Of a DNA stretch of 64,000 nucleotides, positions 26,681 to 38,200 are shown piece after piece. The notes under the pieces were generated by a model, which was not told the DNA's origin, made no database searches, and saw nothing but the letters and a program-made list of their open reading frames with translations. How positions within the stretch are numbered: position 1 is the stretch's first letter; the number at the start of each line of letters is the position of its first letter. The translations under genes were made by a program, and so were the position numbers. Source of the DNA: a virus; the IMG/VR virus record IMGVR_UViG_3300025401_000016, positions 1 through 64,000 of that record. The stretch is one strand, 5' to 3'.

Positions 26681-28663
26681 ATGGCACTCAAACCACCAAG
26701 GCCAAATCCTTTATCGGAGTTTTCTAGTTATACATACAATATAAGTTTGTATCTAATTAACCCAGAAACATATAATCAATATGCTTCTGGTGGACCAAAT
26801 ACACCTAAAGATTGGAGATTGATTGCGCAAAGTGGCGGAATCAATAATAATGGTTCTACTAAACGTGCTGAAGGATTTGATTTTGACTATTACATTGATA
26901 ATTTGAAAATAGTTACTAATACCAATTTTAAATTAACTTCATCACCGTCAAACAGTTTCAGTTTCAATTTTCAAATCACCGAACCCAATGGATTTAAATT
27001 TCCTACTGACTTAGTTAAGGCTGTGCGTGAAATGCAACAAACTAGCGGGTTATATAGACCAGATAGAATAAATGAAACGGTTGTTGCACTACAGGCATAT
27101 TTTTTGTTAGTAATTAGATTTTATGGATATGACAAAGATGGCAATATAGTAACTAGTACAAGTACACAAGATCCAACAGTAACTGATAGCTCTGCAACAT
27201 TAGAAAGAAGTTGGCCCATAACAATAACTGGTTTTAATTTTAAAATAAATGATAGAATGATAGTATATAATGTTGAGGCAAAATTGATTGCTGAAACTAT
27301 GGCTATGGGTAGATTACGAGGTGTATTAGGTAGTGAAGTAAATATATCAGGTACTACAGTGGGTGAAATATTACAATCATTAACAGATGCATTGAATGCA
27401 CAACAAAAAGTTTTAGTAGATACAAAAATATACAACGTAGCAGACAAGTATGTTATTAATTTTGCACCAAATTCGGGTATTGACTCAGCGGCTTTATTAG
27501 ATTTGAAAACTGCTTACAATAAAACAACTCCAATGGCTTCAGTCACTGGTCCAGAGCAAAGCAATGTGCGAACAGGGGCAAATTCGTCAACTGTGTTGTT
27601 TGAAAAGAAAACATTAGCGGTAAGCAATCAACCTATTATTAATATCATTGACCAAGTTATTACTCAAAGTGCATATGTATATGATACATTGAAATATTTA
27701 TTCAAAGAGGAAACTCAGCCTGTTACAGGATCAGATTTATCAGACTCAACTTTAACCAATTCTGATTCAGGAAAAAAACCACTTAAGTGGTTCATGGTAA
27801 CACCATCGATTCAATTGAATGAAGTAGATGTACAAAGGGGAAACATACCAAGTTGTACAATCACCTTTACCATACAACCTCATAGTATACCTGATATCAG
27901 AGGCAGTAACATAGGAAAAACAGATACATATCTCGGACCTTATAAAAGATATCAACATACTTATTTGTCTGGTGTTGGTAAAGAAATTCTTAGTTTTGAA
28001 CAAAATTATAACTTGCTATTTTTTAATTTACTAGGTGAAAATATTAGTTCAGTTTCTAGTACAAATAATGACCCGACTGCTCCTGCAGGCGTAGGTTCTG
28101 CTGATGTAAATAATCAAGGAAAACTTCCTACATGGTTTAATAAAGCGATTGGTCCAATAAAATCATACTTGTATGGACCAAGCAGTCAACTAGCAACTAA
28201 GATGACAATACTTGGTGACCCTGATTATCTAATGACTTGCACGGCACAGGGATATGATGCAATTACAAATCCATATTATGGTACAGATGGATGGAGTATT
28301 AATCCAACTACTGGACAAATATTTGTTGAAGTAGATTTTAGAGATGCAAGTGATTATGACAATAATATTGGTTTACTAAATGTAGCAAAAGATGACGATA
28401 TATTCTTTTATAACTATCCACCTGAATTAGGCATAAAAGGATTAGCGTTGACAGTGTGGCAAGTTACAAGTAACTTTAGCAAAGGACAATTTACACAAGA
28501 CATGAAATTTGGTGTACCTGCATTTCCAGACGATGAGGCAAAAACAGGTATAGGTAATATGAATAGTGCATCACTTAATCCAGCAAATGGATCAAGTGCA
28601 ACTACTATACCCAGTGGAGCAACCATAAAAGCACCTGCGTCTGCCGCAGAACCAAACAATTAA
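26681..28663 (+). CDS. Baseplate structural protein, possible hub subunit
   Basis: A 660-residue protein with no catalytic motif, signal or membrane segment. Beta-rich N-terminal half: 'YTYNISLYLINPETYNQY', 'DFDYYIDNLKIVTNTNFKLT' region, 'SFSFNFQITEPNGFKFPTDL' region, 'WPITITGFNFKINDRMIVYNV' region. The second half contains 'KWFMVTPSIQLNEVDVQRG' and 'MTILGDPDYLMT'. Its place directly before the gp5-like gene, and the 'ILGDPDYL' type motif seen in hub proteins, make a gp27-like hub role conceivable, but this is inference. A Ser/Ala/Pro tail closes it. AGGAA lies before the ATG. Confidence 0.5.
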   Translation: MALKPPRPNPLSEFSSYTYNISLYLINPETYNQYASGGPNTPKDWRLIAQSGGINNNGSTKRAEGFDFDYYIDNLKIVTNTNFKLTSSPSNSFSFNFQITEPNGFKFPTDLVKAVREMQQTSGLYRPDRINETVVALQAYFLLVIRFYGYDKDGNIVTSTSTQDPTVTDSSATLERSWPITITGFNFKINDRMIVYNVEAKLIAETMAMGRLRGVLGSEVNISGTTVGEILQSLTDALNAQQKVLVDTKIYNVADKYVINFAPNSGIDSAALLDLKTAYNKTTPMASVTGPEQSNVRTGANSSTVLFEKKTLAVSNQPIINIIDQVITQSAYVYDTLKYLFKEETQPVTGSDLSDSTLTNSDSGKKPLKWFMVTPSIQLNEVDVQRGNIPSCTITFTIQPHSIPDIRGSNIGKTDTYLGPYKRYQHTYLSGVGKEILSFEQNYNLLFFNLLGENISSVSSTNNDPTAPAGVGSADVNNQGKLPTWFNKAIGPIKSYLYGPSSQLATKMTILGDPDYLMTCTAQGYDAITNPYYGTDGWSINPTTGQIFVEVDFRDASDYDNNIGLLNVAKDDDIFFYNYPPELGIKGLALTVWQVTSNFSKGQFTQDMKFGVPAFPDDEAKTGIGNMNSASLNPANGSSATTIPSGATIKAPASAAEPNN

Positions 28664-28677
28664 TTTAATAATTAGAT

Positions 28678-31392
28678 ATGGCATTTAATAGTAACGAAAA
28701 TGTAGTCAAAACATTTGGTGGATTTAGTAGTAATAAAGATACTAGAGGTGGAGCCACAACTATACCTAGTGCAGTTATTGGTATTGTAAAGAACAACGTA
28801 GATCCTGCTCGCAGCGGAAAACTTCAGGTATATTTAGTTAGACAAGACAGTGCACTTGATCCAGATAATCCAGCTGGATGGAAAACAGTCAACTACATGA
28901 GTCCCTTCTTTGGTTATACTGCAACAACAAGTAGTGTGTCAGATGATGGAAAATTTGTAGGTAATCCAAATAGTTATGGCATGTGGATGACACCTCCTGA
29001 TATCAATACTGAAGTTATATGTGTATTTTTGAACGGTGACCCAAGCCAGGGTTACTATATAGGTAGTTTACCTAATCCAGGTATATCTCAAATGGTGCCT
29101 GCTATTGGTAGTAGCAGTAGTATTATTGCAAATGCAGGTGAAGCTAGTGGTTACGGTGGTGCAACAACATTACCAGTCAGCGAAATTAATAATGCTAATC
29201 CTGCACATAGTCAAAACCCAAATTTAATCAATCAACCTAGAACTGTTCATAGCTATCAAGCAGCAATATTGAATAAACAAGGATTAATTCGTGATCCTGA
29301 TCGTGGTACAATTTCTAGTAGTAGTACACGTGAAAGTCCTAGTCAAGTATTTGGTATTAGTACTCCTGGTAGACCAATATATAAAGGTGGTTACACCAAT
29401 GATACAATTAAAGATGCAATTAATAATAGCTCAACACCAGATGATAAATTTAAAATTATAGGTAGATTGGGTGGCCATACATTTGTAATGGATGACGGTG
29501 ATGTGACTGGTAAAGACCAATTGATGAGATTGCGTACTGGTACTGGTCACATGATTATGATGAATGATAAAGCACAAACTTTATTCATTATTCATGCTAA
29601 TGGTAAAAGTTATATTGAATTAGGTAAAGAAGGTACGATTGATATGTACGCTATGAATAGCGTTAACATACGTACTCAAGGAGATTTGAACTTACATGCA
29701 GATAACAATGTTAACATCAAAGCTACAAAAAGTGTAAACATTAGTGGTGAAAATCTTGCAACTGAAAGTTTAAAACAAACTACTAGTTTTGTAGGTACTA
29801 CGTATAATGGATATGTTAAAGGTAACTATACATTAAAGACTGAAGGTAAAATGTCAACTGAAACTACAGGTGAGTTTGGTATTAAAAATAAAAACGCTGC
29901 CATAGTACTTGACGGAAAAAATGTTAAACTTAATAGCGGTAATCCAACACTAGTGCCTGACACGGTAAATCAAATACCAATCGTACAACATCCCGACACA
30001 TTATATAGTTCTAGTGTAGGATGGGCAGCTGCCCCGGGTAAACTATCTAGCATAGTATCTAGGGCACCAGCACATAGCCCTTGGTCTTATGCAAATCAAG
30101 GAGTAGATGTAAATATTAATCCAGATAGTAGTAAAGCTTTTCCAAGTCCCCCAAGTGCTAGTGTTCAAGCGGCAAATGCATCTGTTCCGGCTGCACCAAT
30201 TTCAGTAACATCACCTACTATAGCATCAACCTCACCTCCTATGCTTGGCACGTCCAATATGCTTGATTCAGCTACTACTCGCACTATTGCAAGTCAAGTA
30301 GCAGTTAACGCACAAACAGACCCAGTTACTGGAGCAGCAGCAGTTGCAGGTGCAGGAATCGTTGGAAATACGGCAGTGATTGGACCATATGGATTAAGTC
30401 CGCAACAAATGGATGATGGTGGATTTATTAAACCCGGAGCAAGCAGAGCAGTACAACAATGTTTGGATACTGGAAAATCACTAACTGATAGTTTTCCAGA
30501 TGCTATTTTTACTGGTAAAAACGGAATTACCAATATCAATCAATTTATAAATGATACCGCATCACAAGCTAGTTGTCTGAATACATTGCTTCAAAAAGCA
30601 CAAACTGACTTGACAAATGTTGGAGTATTAGATGGTACTGAAAGTGCATCACAAACAGGTGGATTAATTGCTAGTAGTGCAGTACACGGTGTTACTTCAA
30701 CATTAAATGCAGCGGGATTAAAAGGGGTAGACTCATCTAGTGTAACAGGGGCATTAAATGCTAAACCACCTGCATCAGTAACTGCAATATTAGGTATGAT
30801 TGCAGGTGGAAATTTTGCTGGATCATTGGTTGATAAAGCAATGAATGCATTCAGTGGGCTTGGTGGACTTGACATAACTGCAAAATTTCAAACCACTGCA
30901 GCCTCATTATTTGCTACTGTGACTGCTAAGTTTAAGGGATTCTCCGCTAATGTTCCTCAAGACTTATCTGCACTTAGTAGTGCGGCTGGATCAAATCTCG
31001 CTGACGTAGCATCAAATGCTAGCGGATTGAGTAATCTACCTGGTGGTGCAAATGCAGTAACTGGTATAGTAGGTAACGTAACCGCCGGCGTGTCAAATGC
31101 AATATCAGGTACGTCACAATTAAATAGTATTGCAAACTCAGCGGCAACTGCATCAACACAACTAGCAGCATTGACAAATGGTGGTGCATCAAGTATAACT
31201 AGTTTAGCTACTGCGGGTTTACCTGCATCTGCCGTGAATGCATTAAAAGGTGCAGTTAATTCATTCTCTACTGGATCAGTAAGTGTTAAATTACCAACTG
31301 TTGCAAGTAACACAGTAGATTTTAGTAGTTTAGCTAAACAGTCTAAAAATCTATTAGGTGATGATAGAATACCCCCAGTGGATGTAGGTTAA
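28678..31392 (+). CDS. gp5: Baseplate hub spike protein gp5-like, without lysozyme domain
   Basis: A 904-residue protein. Residues about 25-140 are the gp5/VgrG OB-fold ('AVIGIVKNNVDPARSGKLQVYL', then 'YGMWMTPPDINTEVICVFLNGDPSQGYYIG' region). About 260-420 is the needle part: 'GGHTFVMDDGD', 'MRLRTGTGHMIMMND', 'SYIELGKEGTIDMYAMNSVNIRTQGDLNLHAD' region, repeating strands that form a trimeric beta-helix. The remaining 480 residues are Ala/Ser/Thr-rich. T4 gp5 (about 575) has a lysozyme domain between OB fold and helix; none is visible here, so wall cleavage must come from another protein, perhaps the M15 domain at 15382-17937. Confidence 0.82.
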   Translation: MAFNSNENVVKTFGGFSSNKDTRGGATTIPSAVIGIVKNNVDPARSGKLQVYLVRQDSALDPDNPAGWKTVNYMSPFFGYTATTSSVSDDGKFVGNPNSYGMWMTPPDINTEVICVFLNGDPSQGYYIGSLPNPGISQMVPAIGSSSSIIANAGEASGYGGATTLPVSEINNANPAHSQNPNLINQPRTVHSYQAAILNKQGLIRDPDRGTISSSSTRESPSQVFGISTPGRPIYKGGYTNDTIKDAINNSSTPDDKFKIIGRLGGHTFVMDDGDVTGKDQLMRLRTGTGHMIMMNDKAQTLFIIHANGKSYIELGKEGTIDMYAMNSVNIRTQGDLNLHADNNVNIKATKSVNISGENLATESLKQTTSFVGTTYNGYVKGNYTLKTEGKMSTETTGEFGIKNKNAAIVLDGKNVKLNSGNPTLVPDTVNQIPIVQHPDTLYSSSVGWAAAPGKLSSIVSRAPAHSPWSYANQGVDVNINPDSSKAFPSPPSASVQAANASVPAAPISVTSPTIASTSPPMLGTSNMLDSATTRTIASQVAVNAQTDPVTGAAAVAGAGIVGNTAVIGPYGLSPQQMDDGGFIKPGASRAVQQCLDTGKSLTDSFPDAIFTGKNGITNINQFINDTASQASCLNTLLQKAQTDLTNVGVLDGTESASQTGGLIASSAVHGVTSTLNAAGLKGVDSSSVTGALNAKPPASVTAILGMIAGGNFAGSLVDKAMNAFSGLGGLDITAKFQTTAASLFATVTAKFKGFSANVPQDLSALSSAAGSNLADVASNASGLSNLPGGANAVTGIVGNVTAGVSNAISGTSQLNSIANSAATASTQLAALTNGGASSITSLATAGLPASAVNALKGAVNSFSTGSVSVKLPTVASNTVDFSSLAKQSKNLLGDDRIPPVDVG

Positions 31393-31407
31393 ATATAAGG
31401 AAATATC

Positions 31408-31869
31408 ATGGCTACTTTTATAGGTTTTAGTACACAACATGCAGACAATGTAGTAACAAATGGATATACTCCGGGTTATACAAATACGATTGGAAATCAA
31501 AATCAGGGTACTTCTGTGCGTAGTGGTAACAAATATACAACTACCGATCAAGATTTAGTTATACAAGATTTTATCAATAGTTTGAATATACAACAAGGAA
31601 CATTACCTGGACGCCCTGATTACGGTACCAATATTTATAGTTATATATTTGAACCAAATACAACTGAAACTAAATTAGCAATTGATAACGAGTTAAAAAG
31701 AATGGTATCATTAGATCCAAGAATTGTATTGAATACAATTCAATTAACTTCAACAGATACTGGGATTATAATTCAAATGGAAATAGCAATTAATCCTTTT
31801 TTAGATCCCTTAACATTATCAGTTTATTTTGATCAAGCATCTAGCAAAGCTAATTTAGTTACAGGCTAA
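31408..31869 (+). CDS. gp25: Baseplate wedge subunit gp25
   Basis: A 153-residue protein of the GPW/gp25 family, the conserved wedge core that links hub and sheath. 'DLVIQDFINSLNIQQGTLPGRPDYGTNIYSYIFEP' region near residues 48-82 and 'IDNELKRMVSLDPRIVL' near 92-108 are typical, including the Pro-Asp-(Y/F)-Gly turn. Slightly longer than T4 gp25 (about 132). AAGGA lies before the ATG. It is followed by a hairpin and a late-promoter-like motif, so gp6 and the giant protein may form their own late unit. Confidence 0.93.
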   Translation: MATFIGFSTQHADNVVTNGYTPGYTNTIGNQNQGTSVRSGNKYTTTDQDLVIQDFINSLNIQQGTLPGRPDYGTNIYSYIFEPNTTETKLAIDNELKRMVSLDPRIVLNTIQLTSTDTGIIIQMEIAINPFLDPLTLSVYFDQASSKANLVTG

Positions 31870-31870
31870 T

Positions 31871-31888
31871 CAAAAACGCCGGTTTTTG
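31871..31888 (+). terminator. Hairpin terminator candidate after gp25
   Basis: CAAAAAC-GCCG-GTTTTTG, a 7-bp stem with a 4-base loop followed by TT, starting 2 bases after the gp25 stop and just before a promoter motif. The T run is mostly inside the stem. Confidence 0.45.
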
Positions 31889-31892
31889 TTAC

Positions 31893-31900
31893 GATAAATA
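31893..31900 (+). promoter_or_regulatory. Late-promoter-like GATAAATA before gp6
   Basis: GATAAATA on the plus strand, 17 bases before the gp6 ATG and directly behind a hairpin. It would drive gp6 and the 16.9-kb gene. Confidence 0.55.
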
Positions 31901-31917
31901 TAATACAGAGAAAACAT

Positions 31918-34900
31918 ATGGCAACAAGTTCTAGACAATCAAATTTATTTGGTGTAAATGATTGGAAATCAATATACCAAACTTATAATCAAGCTGATTT
32001 TCAAAGCTATGACTTTGAAAGCCTGCGTAAAAATTTCGTAGATTACTTACGTGCCTACTATCCTGAAACATTCAACGACTATACTGAATCTAGTGAATAT
32101 GTAGCATTACTAGATTTAATGGCTTTCATGGGCCAAGCAATGAGTTTCCGTGATGACTTAAATACACGTGAAAATTTTATTGATACTGCACAGCGTAGAG
32201 ATAGTGTTGTCAAATTAGCAAACTTAGTTGGATACACACCAAAACGCAATCTTGCAGGGCAAGGATTATTAAAAATAACAAGTATACAGACATCTGAAGC
32301 AATTAGTGATATTAATGGTATTAATCTTAGTAATTTGTCTGTTATATACAATGACCCAGCTAATTCAAATTGGCAAGAACAATTTAATACAATTATAAAT
32401 TCAGCATTGGTAAGCTCACAAAGAATAGGGCGCCCGGGTAATAGTCAAACTTTACTAGATATCAAAACAGATGAATACGGAATAAGTATCCCTTCTGGTA
32501 GCACTCCAGTTGGTAAGTTTTCTGCTAAAATCGACAATTTAAGTATGAATTTTGAATATGTTAGTGCGACTAGTGTTAACTCAAATAGTTTATATGAGCC
32601 TGGCCCCGCACCTTCAAATAGTTTTAATATTTTATATAGAAATGATAAATTAGGTTACGGTAGTGCTAATACTGGTTTCTTTATGTATTTTAAACAAGGT
32701 GGACTGCAACAATACTTCTTTACTATAGCAGAACAAACTGTAAACAATGTTGTTAGCATAGGAAATATCGAAGGTATTAATAACACAGACACATGGTTAT
32801 TTCAAATCGATCCTACTACTGGTGCATACACACAATGGACACAAGTAGAAAATATATACAATACACAAAATAGTTCAACAATTGGTAGCAAATTAAAAGT
32901 GTTTAGCGTAACTTCTGGGTTTAATGACACAGTTAGTTATAATTTTGGTGATGGTGTATTCAGTGAAATTCCAGTTGGTAATTTTGTGGCACTGGTCCGT
33001 TCAAGTAATAGACTAACATATACGATCAATCCAAGCGAAATGCGTGGTATCACCGTACAACTTAACTATATAAGCAAGTATAATAGAACAGAAACATTGT
33101 CTATGTCATTAGGATTGCAATTACCAGTTAGTAATGCACAAGCTCCTGAGACCATTGCAGATATAAAAAGTAGAGCACCACAAAGTTTCTATACACAAAA
33201 CCGTATGGTCAATGGACAAGACTATAATAGTTTTCCTTTTACATTATACAATTCAATCATTAAAAGTAAAGCACTTAATCGTGTGAGTGTTGGTGTAAGT
33301 CGTAACTATGATTTATTAGATCCAAGTGCAAAGTATTCTAGTACAAATGATTTTGCAGATGATGGTGGGTTATATGTAGATGAGACCTCAGGGTTTGTCA
33401 ATTTCACATCAACTGGTAGTAGTGATATCATTAGTTTCTTTACTGGTACATTGGCAACAATATTAGGTGGTCATCGTGCACAACAATATTATGTTCAACA
33501 CTATCCATGGGTTAATTTTCAAGTTACAGACTTAGCAAGCGTGTACTATTGGAATCAAACAACTAGAGACAATGAGCAAACAACTGGTTTCTTTTACACA
33601 GAGAATGGCCCAGTGAGTATAGGTGTTAATAGCTCCGGGTATGTACAATACTTAACTGAAGGTGCGTTGTGTAGATTTGTTCCTCCGGCAGGATACTATT
33701 TTGATAAAAACAATTTGTTAGTAGAAGGATTGCCTGGCCCTAGTGATATAGTTTATATTTGGACTAATGTAGTAAGTGTTAACGGTGACGGTGCTAACAA
33801 TGGATATGGTAATTTAAGCAATGGCACAGGACCAGTTGTATTAAGTTCATATGTACCAAATGGTTGTAGAATTACTACAGTAATACCTTCATTTACGAAC
33901 GTAATTGGAACTACAGTAGTACAAGAAGCAATACAACAAATTAATTTAAATAATAATTTTTCATTGGTGTACAACAATACTTTAGGTGCAAATGTAACAC
34001 GCTGGAGCCTGAGTACATATGAAGATAATTCCGCTTTTGTAACATTTCAAAGTTTAGGGAGTGGTAATTATTTAGTAACATACAATAGTACTGCATATTA
34101 TTTTGCAAGTGCAAAAGAAGTTCGTTTTGCATATGATCAAGGCAAAGTAATTTATGATCCACTAAGTGGAAAAGTAATGCAAGATACAATTACTATATTA
34201 AAAAGTAATAGTCAACCAATCAGTAATAGTCCATTGTTCAATGATATAACATTATATGTTGTTGGGCAGCCAAAAGAAAGTGATGGCTATCCAGATGACT
34301 ATAGTGTTGAAGTAAGTACAATGAATGGCAGTTTAACTGATGTTATTCGTGATCCGGACTTCTTTACTAAGGTTACCAACTATACATCAGGTAATAGCAA
34401 CTATCAATACTTTGTTTTCTTACAACAAATTACTGATACTAATTTGTTATCACGTTATGTAATGATTCCTACAAGTGAAATAGTTTATCAATATGGTACA
34501 TTAAGTGACATTGAAGTTGTTAAATATCAATTCCCAGTTAATACTGTATTCTATGCACCATTTGAAGATAAATTTTATACAAGTGCACAAAGTGCAACTT
34601 ATGGAACTGTGTATACTGTGCAAGAATTGACCACATATAGTGCGAGAACAGGTCGTCAAGGTTTGTATTTTCAATATCAACATGTATCTGGGGATACAAC
34701 ACGTATAAATCCTGCTACTACAAATATTATTGATTTGTATTTGGTTACAAGTGGATATTATACTGCATATACAAATTATATAACTGACACTACAGGTACT
34801 GTTACACAACCTCCGGTACCCACATTAGAAGAATTAACAACAACTTATAGTAACTTAAATAACTTTAAAATGCTCACTGACAATATCATTATGAATAGTG

Positions 34901-35277
34901 TTCAGTTTAAACCCTTGTTTGGGGCTAAAGCAGACCCAAGTCTACAAGGCACAATTAAAGTGATTAGAAATGCTAGCAGTACTGCGAGTGACAGTGAAAT
35001 TGCAACAAGTGTATTATTAGAAATTAACAATTATTTCAGTATAGAAAATTGGAACTTTGGTGATACATTTTATTTTAGTGAGTTGAGTGCATACTTGCAC
35101 AGCGTATTAGGTGACTATGTTAGTAGTGTTGTATTAGTACCGAAAGATCCAAACTTAGTATTTGGTGATTTGTATGAAATTCGTAGTGCACCTTATGAGA
35201 TTTTTGTAAATTGTGCGGTTGCAACAGATATTGTTGTTATCTCATCACTTACACCTAGCGTATTACAAACAGGATAA
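31918..35277 (+). CDS. gp6: Baseplate wedge subunit gp6
   Basis: A 1119-residue protein of the gp6/baseplate J family that forms the wedge ring. 'DFESLRKNFVDYLRAYYPETFNDY' region near residues 27-51, 'SSEYVALLDLMAFMGQAMSFRDDLNTRENFI' region near 57-88, and 'AQRRDSVVKLANLVGYTPKRN' region near 91-112 are the classic N-terminal gp6 signature. A mid-protein 'GDGVFSEIPVGNFV' turn is also typical. It is much longer than T4 gp6 (about 660), with extra beta-rich inserts between about 500 and 900. It lies 11 bases before the giant gene. Confidence 0.93.
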   Translation: MATSSRQSNLFGVNDWKSIYQTYNQADFQSYDFESLRKNFVDYLRAYYPETFNDYTESSEYVALLDLMAFMGQAMSFRDDLNTRENFIDTAQRRDSVVKLANLVGYTPKRNLAGQGLLKITSIQTSEAISDINGINLSNLSVIYNDPANSNWQEQFNTIINSALVSSQRIGRPGNSQTLLDIKTDEYGISIPSGSTPVGKFSAKIDNLSMNFEYVSATSVNSNSLYEPGPAPSNSFNILYRNDKLGYGSANTGFFMYFKQGGLQQYFFTIAEQTVNNVVSIGNIEGINNTDTWLFQIDPTTGAYTQWTQVENIYNTQNSSTIGSKLKVFSVTSGFNDTVSYNFGDGVFSEIPVGNFVALVRSSNRLTYTINPSEMRGITVQLNYISKYNRTETLSMSLGLQLPVSNAQAPETIADIKSRAPQSFYTQNRMVNGQDYNSFPFTLYNSIIKSKALNRVSVGVSRNYDLLDPSAKYSSTNDFADDGGLYVDETSGFVNFTSTGSSDIISFFTGTLATILGGHRAQQYYVQHYPWVNFQVTDLASVYYWNQTTRDNEQTTGFFYTENGPVSIGVNSSGYVQYLTEGALCRFVPPAGYYFDKNNLLVEGLPGPSDIVYIWTNVVSVNGDGANNGYGNLSNGTGPVVLSSYVPNGCRITTVIPSFTNVIGTTVVQEAIQQINLNNNFSLVYNNTLGANVTRWSLSTYEDNSAFVTFQSLGSGNYLVTYNSTAYYFASAKEVRFAYDQGKVIYDPLSGKVMQDTITILKSNSQPISNSPLFNDITLYVVGQPKESDGYPDDYSVEVSTMNGSLTDVIRDPDFFTKVTNYTSGNSNYQYFVFLQQITDTNLLSRYVMIPTSEIVYQYGTLSDIEVVKYQFPVNTVFYAPFEDKFYTSAQSATYGTVYTVQELTTYSARTGRQGLYFQYQHVSGDTTRINPATTNIIDLYLVTSGYYTAYTNYITDTTGTVTQPPVPTLEELTTTYSNLNNFKMLTDNIIMNSVQFKPLFGAKADPSLQGTIKVIRNASSTASDSEIATSVLLEINNYFSIENWNFGDTFYFSELSAYLHSVLGDYVSSVVLVPKDPNLVFGDLYEIRSAPYEIFVNCAVATDIVVISSLTPSVLQTG

Positions 35278-35288
35278 GAGTTTAACAC

Positions 35289-38200
35289 ATGGTAACAAGA
35301 ACTAGAACGATTGATTTCTTACCAGAAATTTTTCAAACACGTACCAACCAATTATTTTTAAATGCAACATTGGATCAACTTGTCCAACAGCCTGACTTTA
35401 AAAAAGTGCAAGGTTTTATTGGTAGTAAGTTTGGTTACGGAGTAAAAAGCACAGACACATATCTCGTAGAACCAGATAGTGTTAGAAACAATTATCAATT
35501 AGAACCCAGTGTTGTATTTCAAAAAACTGGTACCAGTCAGGCAATAGATTTAATTACCTATCCTGGCATCATTGATGCACTTAGAACTGAGAGTGGAATT
35601 AATGTCAGTGATAACAAACTTTTTAATAATCAATTTTATAGTTGGGATAGTTTTGTTGATTTAGATAAAATTATTAATTATGGACAATACTATTGGATCC
35701 CAACAGGTCCTGAAAGTGTAAACATAACAACAGAAAAGTTGTTACTAGATAGCACATATACTATTATCAACAATCCTAATACATATGATTTTTCAATCAA
35801 TGGTGCAACACCTATTGTTGGAAATCCAGAAATAACACTAGTCCGCGGTGGTACTTATACTTTTCTAGTTAATCAAGATACACCCTTTTATATTCAAACT
35901 ATGCCTGGCATCAGTGGTGTAGATCCTACAAAAACAAATGTAAGCACAAGAGAAATATACGGAGTCACCAATAACGGCGTGCCAAATTCTGTGATGACAT
36001 TTACAGTACCAATGGCAGATGCAGAAGATGGATATCGCTATCCAGTGGGCATAACTATAGATGTAGTTACTACATTAGATTTTAATCAAGTCAATGGACA
36101 GTATGTATTTGCTATTGATGGTGTAACAGATTTAGAGAATAAACTATTGATGTTCTATGGTCAAGATCCAAACGCTACTAGTTCAGTAGATGGTAGTATT
36201 CTCAATCAAAATCTATATAGAATTAATTATGTACCAACAAGTGATCCTTTACAGTTTTTAATTCAATTGACTGCTTATACATCAATACCAACAGAAATTC
36301 GCATTGATGCTAATTCAGGTAAACAGTTTATTGGTAAAAGTTTTGTTAAAAATGCAGTTGGTGAAATTATACTATTGCCACAAATCACATCAAATCTAAA
36401 CACATTGTATTATGTCGATGGCACCAATGATAAAAAATACGGTATCATTAAATTGGTTGATGATGTTTTTAGTAGTGTATTAAATGTAAATGATATATTA
36501 GGTAGCACAAATTATGTAAGCCCAAATGGTATTACATTTAGTAATGGATTAAGAGTTACTTTTACTGGGTCAGTATATCCAGAAAATTATTTGAATGATA
36601 GTTATTATGTTGAAGGAGTAGGCACTAGCATTAATTTAATACCTAGTAGTCAGCAAATTGTAACAGAACCGTTTGGTCAGTATATTGATCAACCTTTTGA
36701 TGAGGCATATTTTGGTACAACACCATTTGATAATAGTAAAGACTTGCCTAACGTTCAAGACTATATAACAATCAATCGTAACTCACGTGACAAAAATGCA
36801 TGGAGTCGTAGCAATTGTTGGTTTCATGTTGATGTATTAAAAACAATTGCTAACAACAATAATATTAGTCCTATTGCAAGCGCTGCACTAGCCAGTACCA
36901 CAAATCGTGCAAAACGTCCTATCATTGAATTCTATCCTAATCTAAGATTATTTGATCATGGAATCAATGGTAAAGATACAATCGATTATTTTGACAATAT
37001 TACTCCAAATGCATTGTCTACTATAGCAGGTGGATCATTAAATGTATATTATCCTGATGGCCCAACAAGTGCACTATTTGATGGTGCTAGAGTTGTTTTT
37101 GCTGCAGACAACGATATCAATGTTAGAAATAAAATATATACTTGCCATGTAGCAACTATCAACAACAAACAAATCATAACATTGAGTGTTGCATTCGATG
37201 GTAATATCGAATACTTAGACAATGTACATGTATCTAGAGGTGAATCAAATGCAGGCTATAGTTTTTACTTTGATGGTAACCAGTGGTTAAATTGCCAAGA
37301 AAAACAAACAGTAAATCAATCACCTTTGTTTGATTTGTTTGATAAAAATGGTAACAGTTTAAGTGATCAAGAATACTATCCTGGTAGTGATTTCAAAGGT
37401 TGCACATTATTTGAGTATCTATTGGGATCAAATCCATTAGATCCAGTACTGAACTTACCTATTAGCTATAGCGGAGTAGGTAATTTAAATGACATTGTAT
37501 TTCAAACTTCATTGAATGCAAATACATTCAATTATGTTATAAACAATACCAGTTATAATGAACAAGTAAACATTGGTTATGTACACTCATATGATAAAAA
37601 CAATCAATTGGTAAGAAAAATTGGGTGGAATACTGCGGTTGAACGTAGTTTTCAATATCAAATTTTTAACTTTGTGTATAATTCTGTAACAATGCCTAAT
37701 GGTCCTATATTTGTTGCTGATGTAATGATTAAAGATAGTATGTCAACAATGTGGCCCACTATTGTAGTCTATGTTGACAATTCAGTTGTTGATAGTACTA
37801 ATTATACAGTTACAAATACAAATGATACAACTTCAATTACAATAACATCAAGTATCAGTGATGGTACACACGTTGATATTATGTTATATAGTGATCAAAC
37901 TAGTAATATAGGATACTATGATATACCAACTAATTTAGATCACAATCCATTCAATGAAACCATCACTACTCTTACAAGTGGTGATATCAGAGGACATTAC
38001 AAAAGTATTTGTAACAATTTAGCAGGTAATTTAATTGGTACTAGTTTTGGTGCAAACAACTATAGAGATTTAGGTGATGTTACAGGTTATGGAACAAGAA
38101 TCATACAGAATAGTAGTAGTTTACCTATTGCCGCTGCTTTTATTCGTAAACAAAGTGCAAACTTCTTTAATGGTTTAATATACAATAGCAATGAATATGT

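Noticed and set aside
30294-31313. Minus-strand frames opposite the gp5-like gene
   Set aside because: They mirror the Ala/Ser/Thr-rich codons of the plus-strand gene and have no recognisable motifs or ribosome sites.
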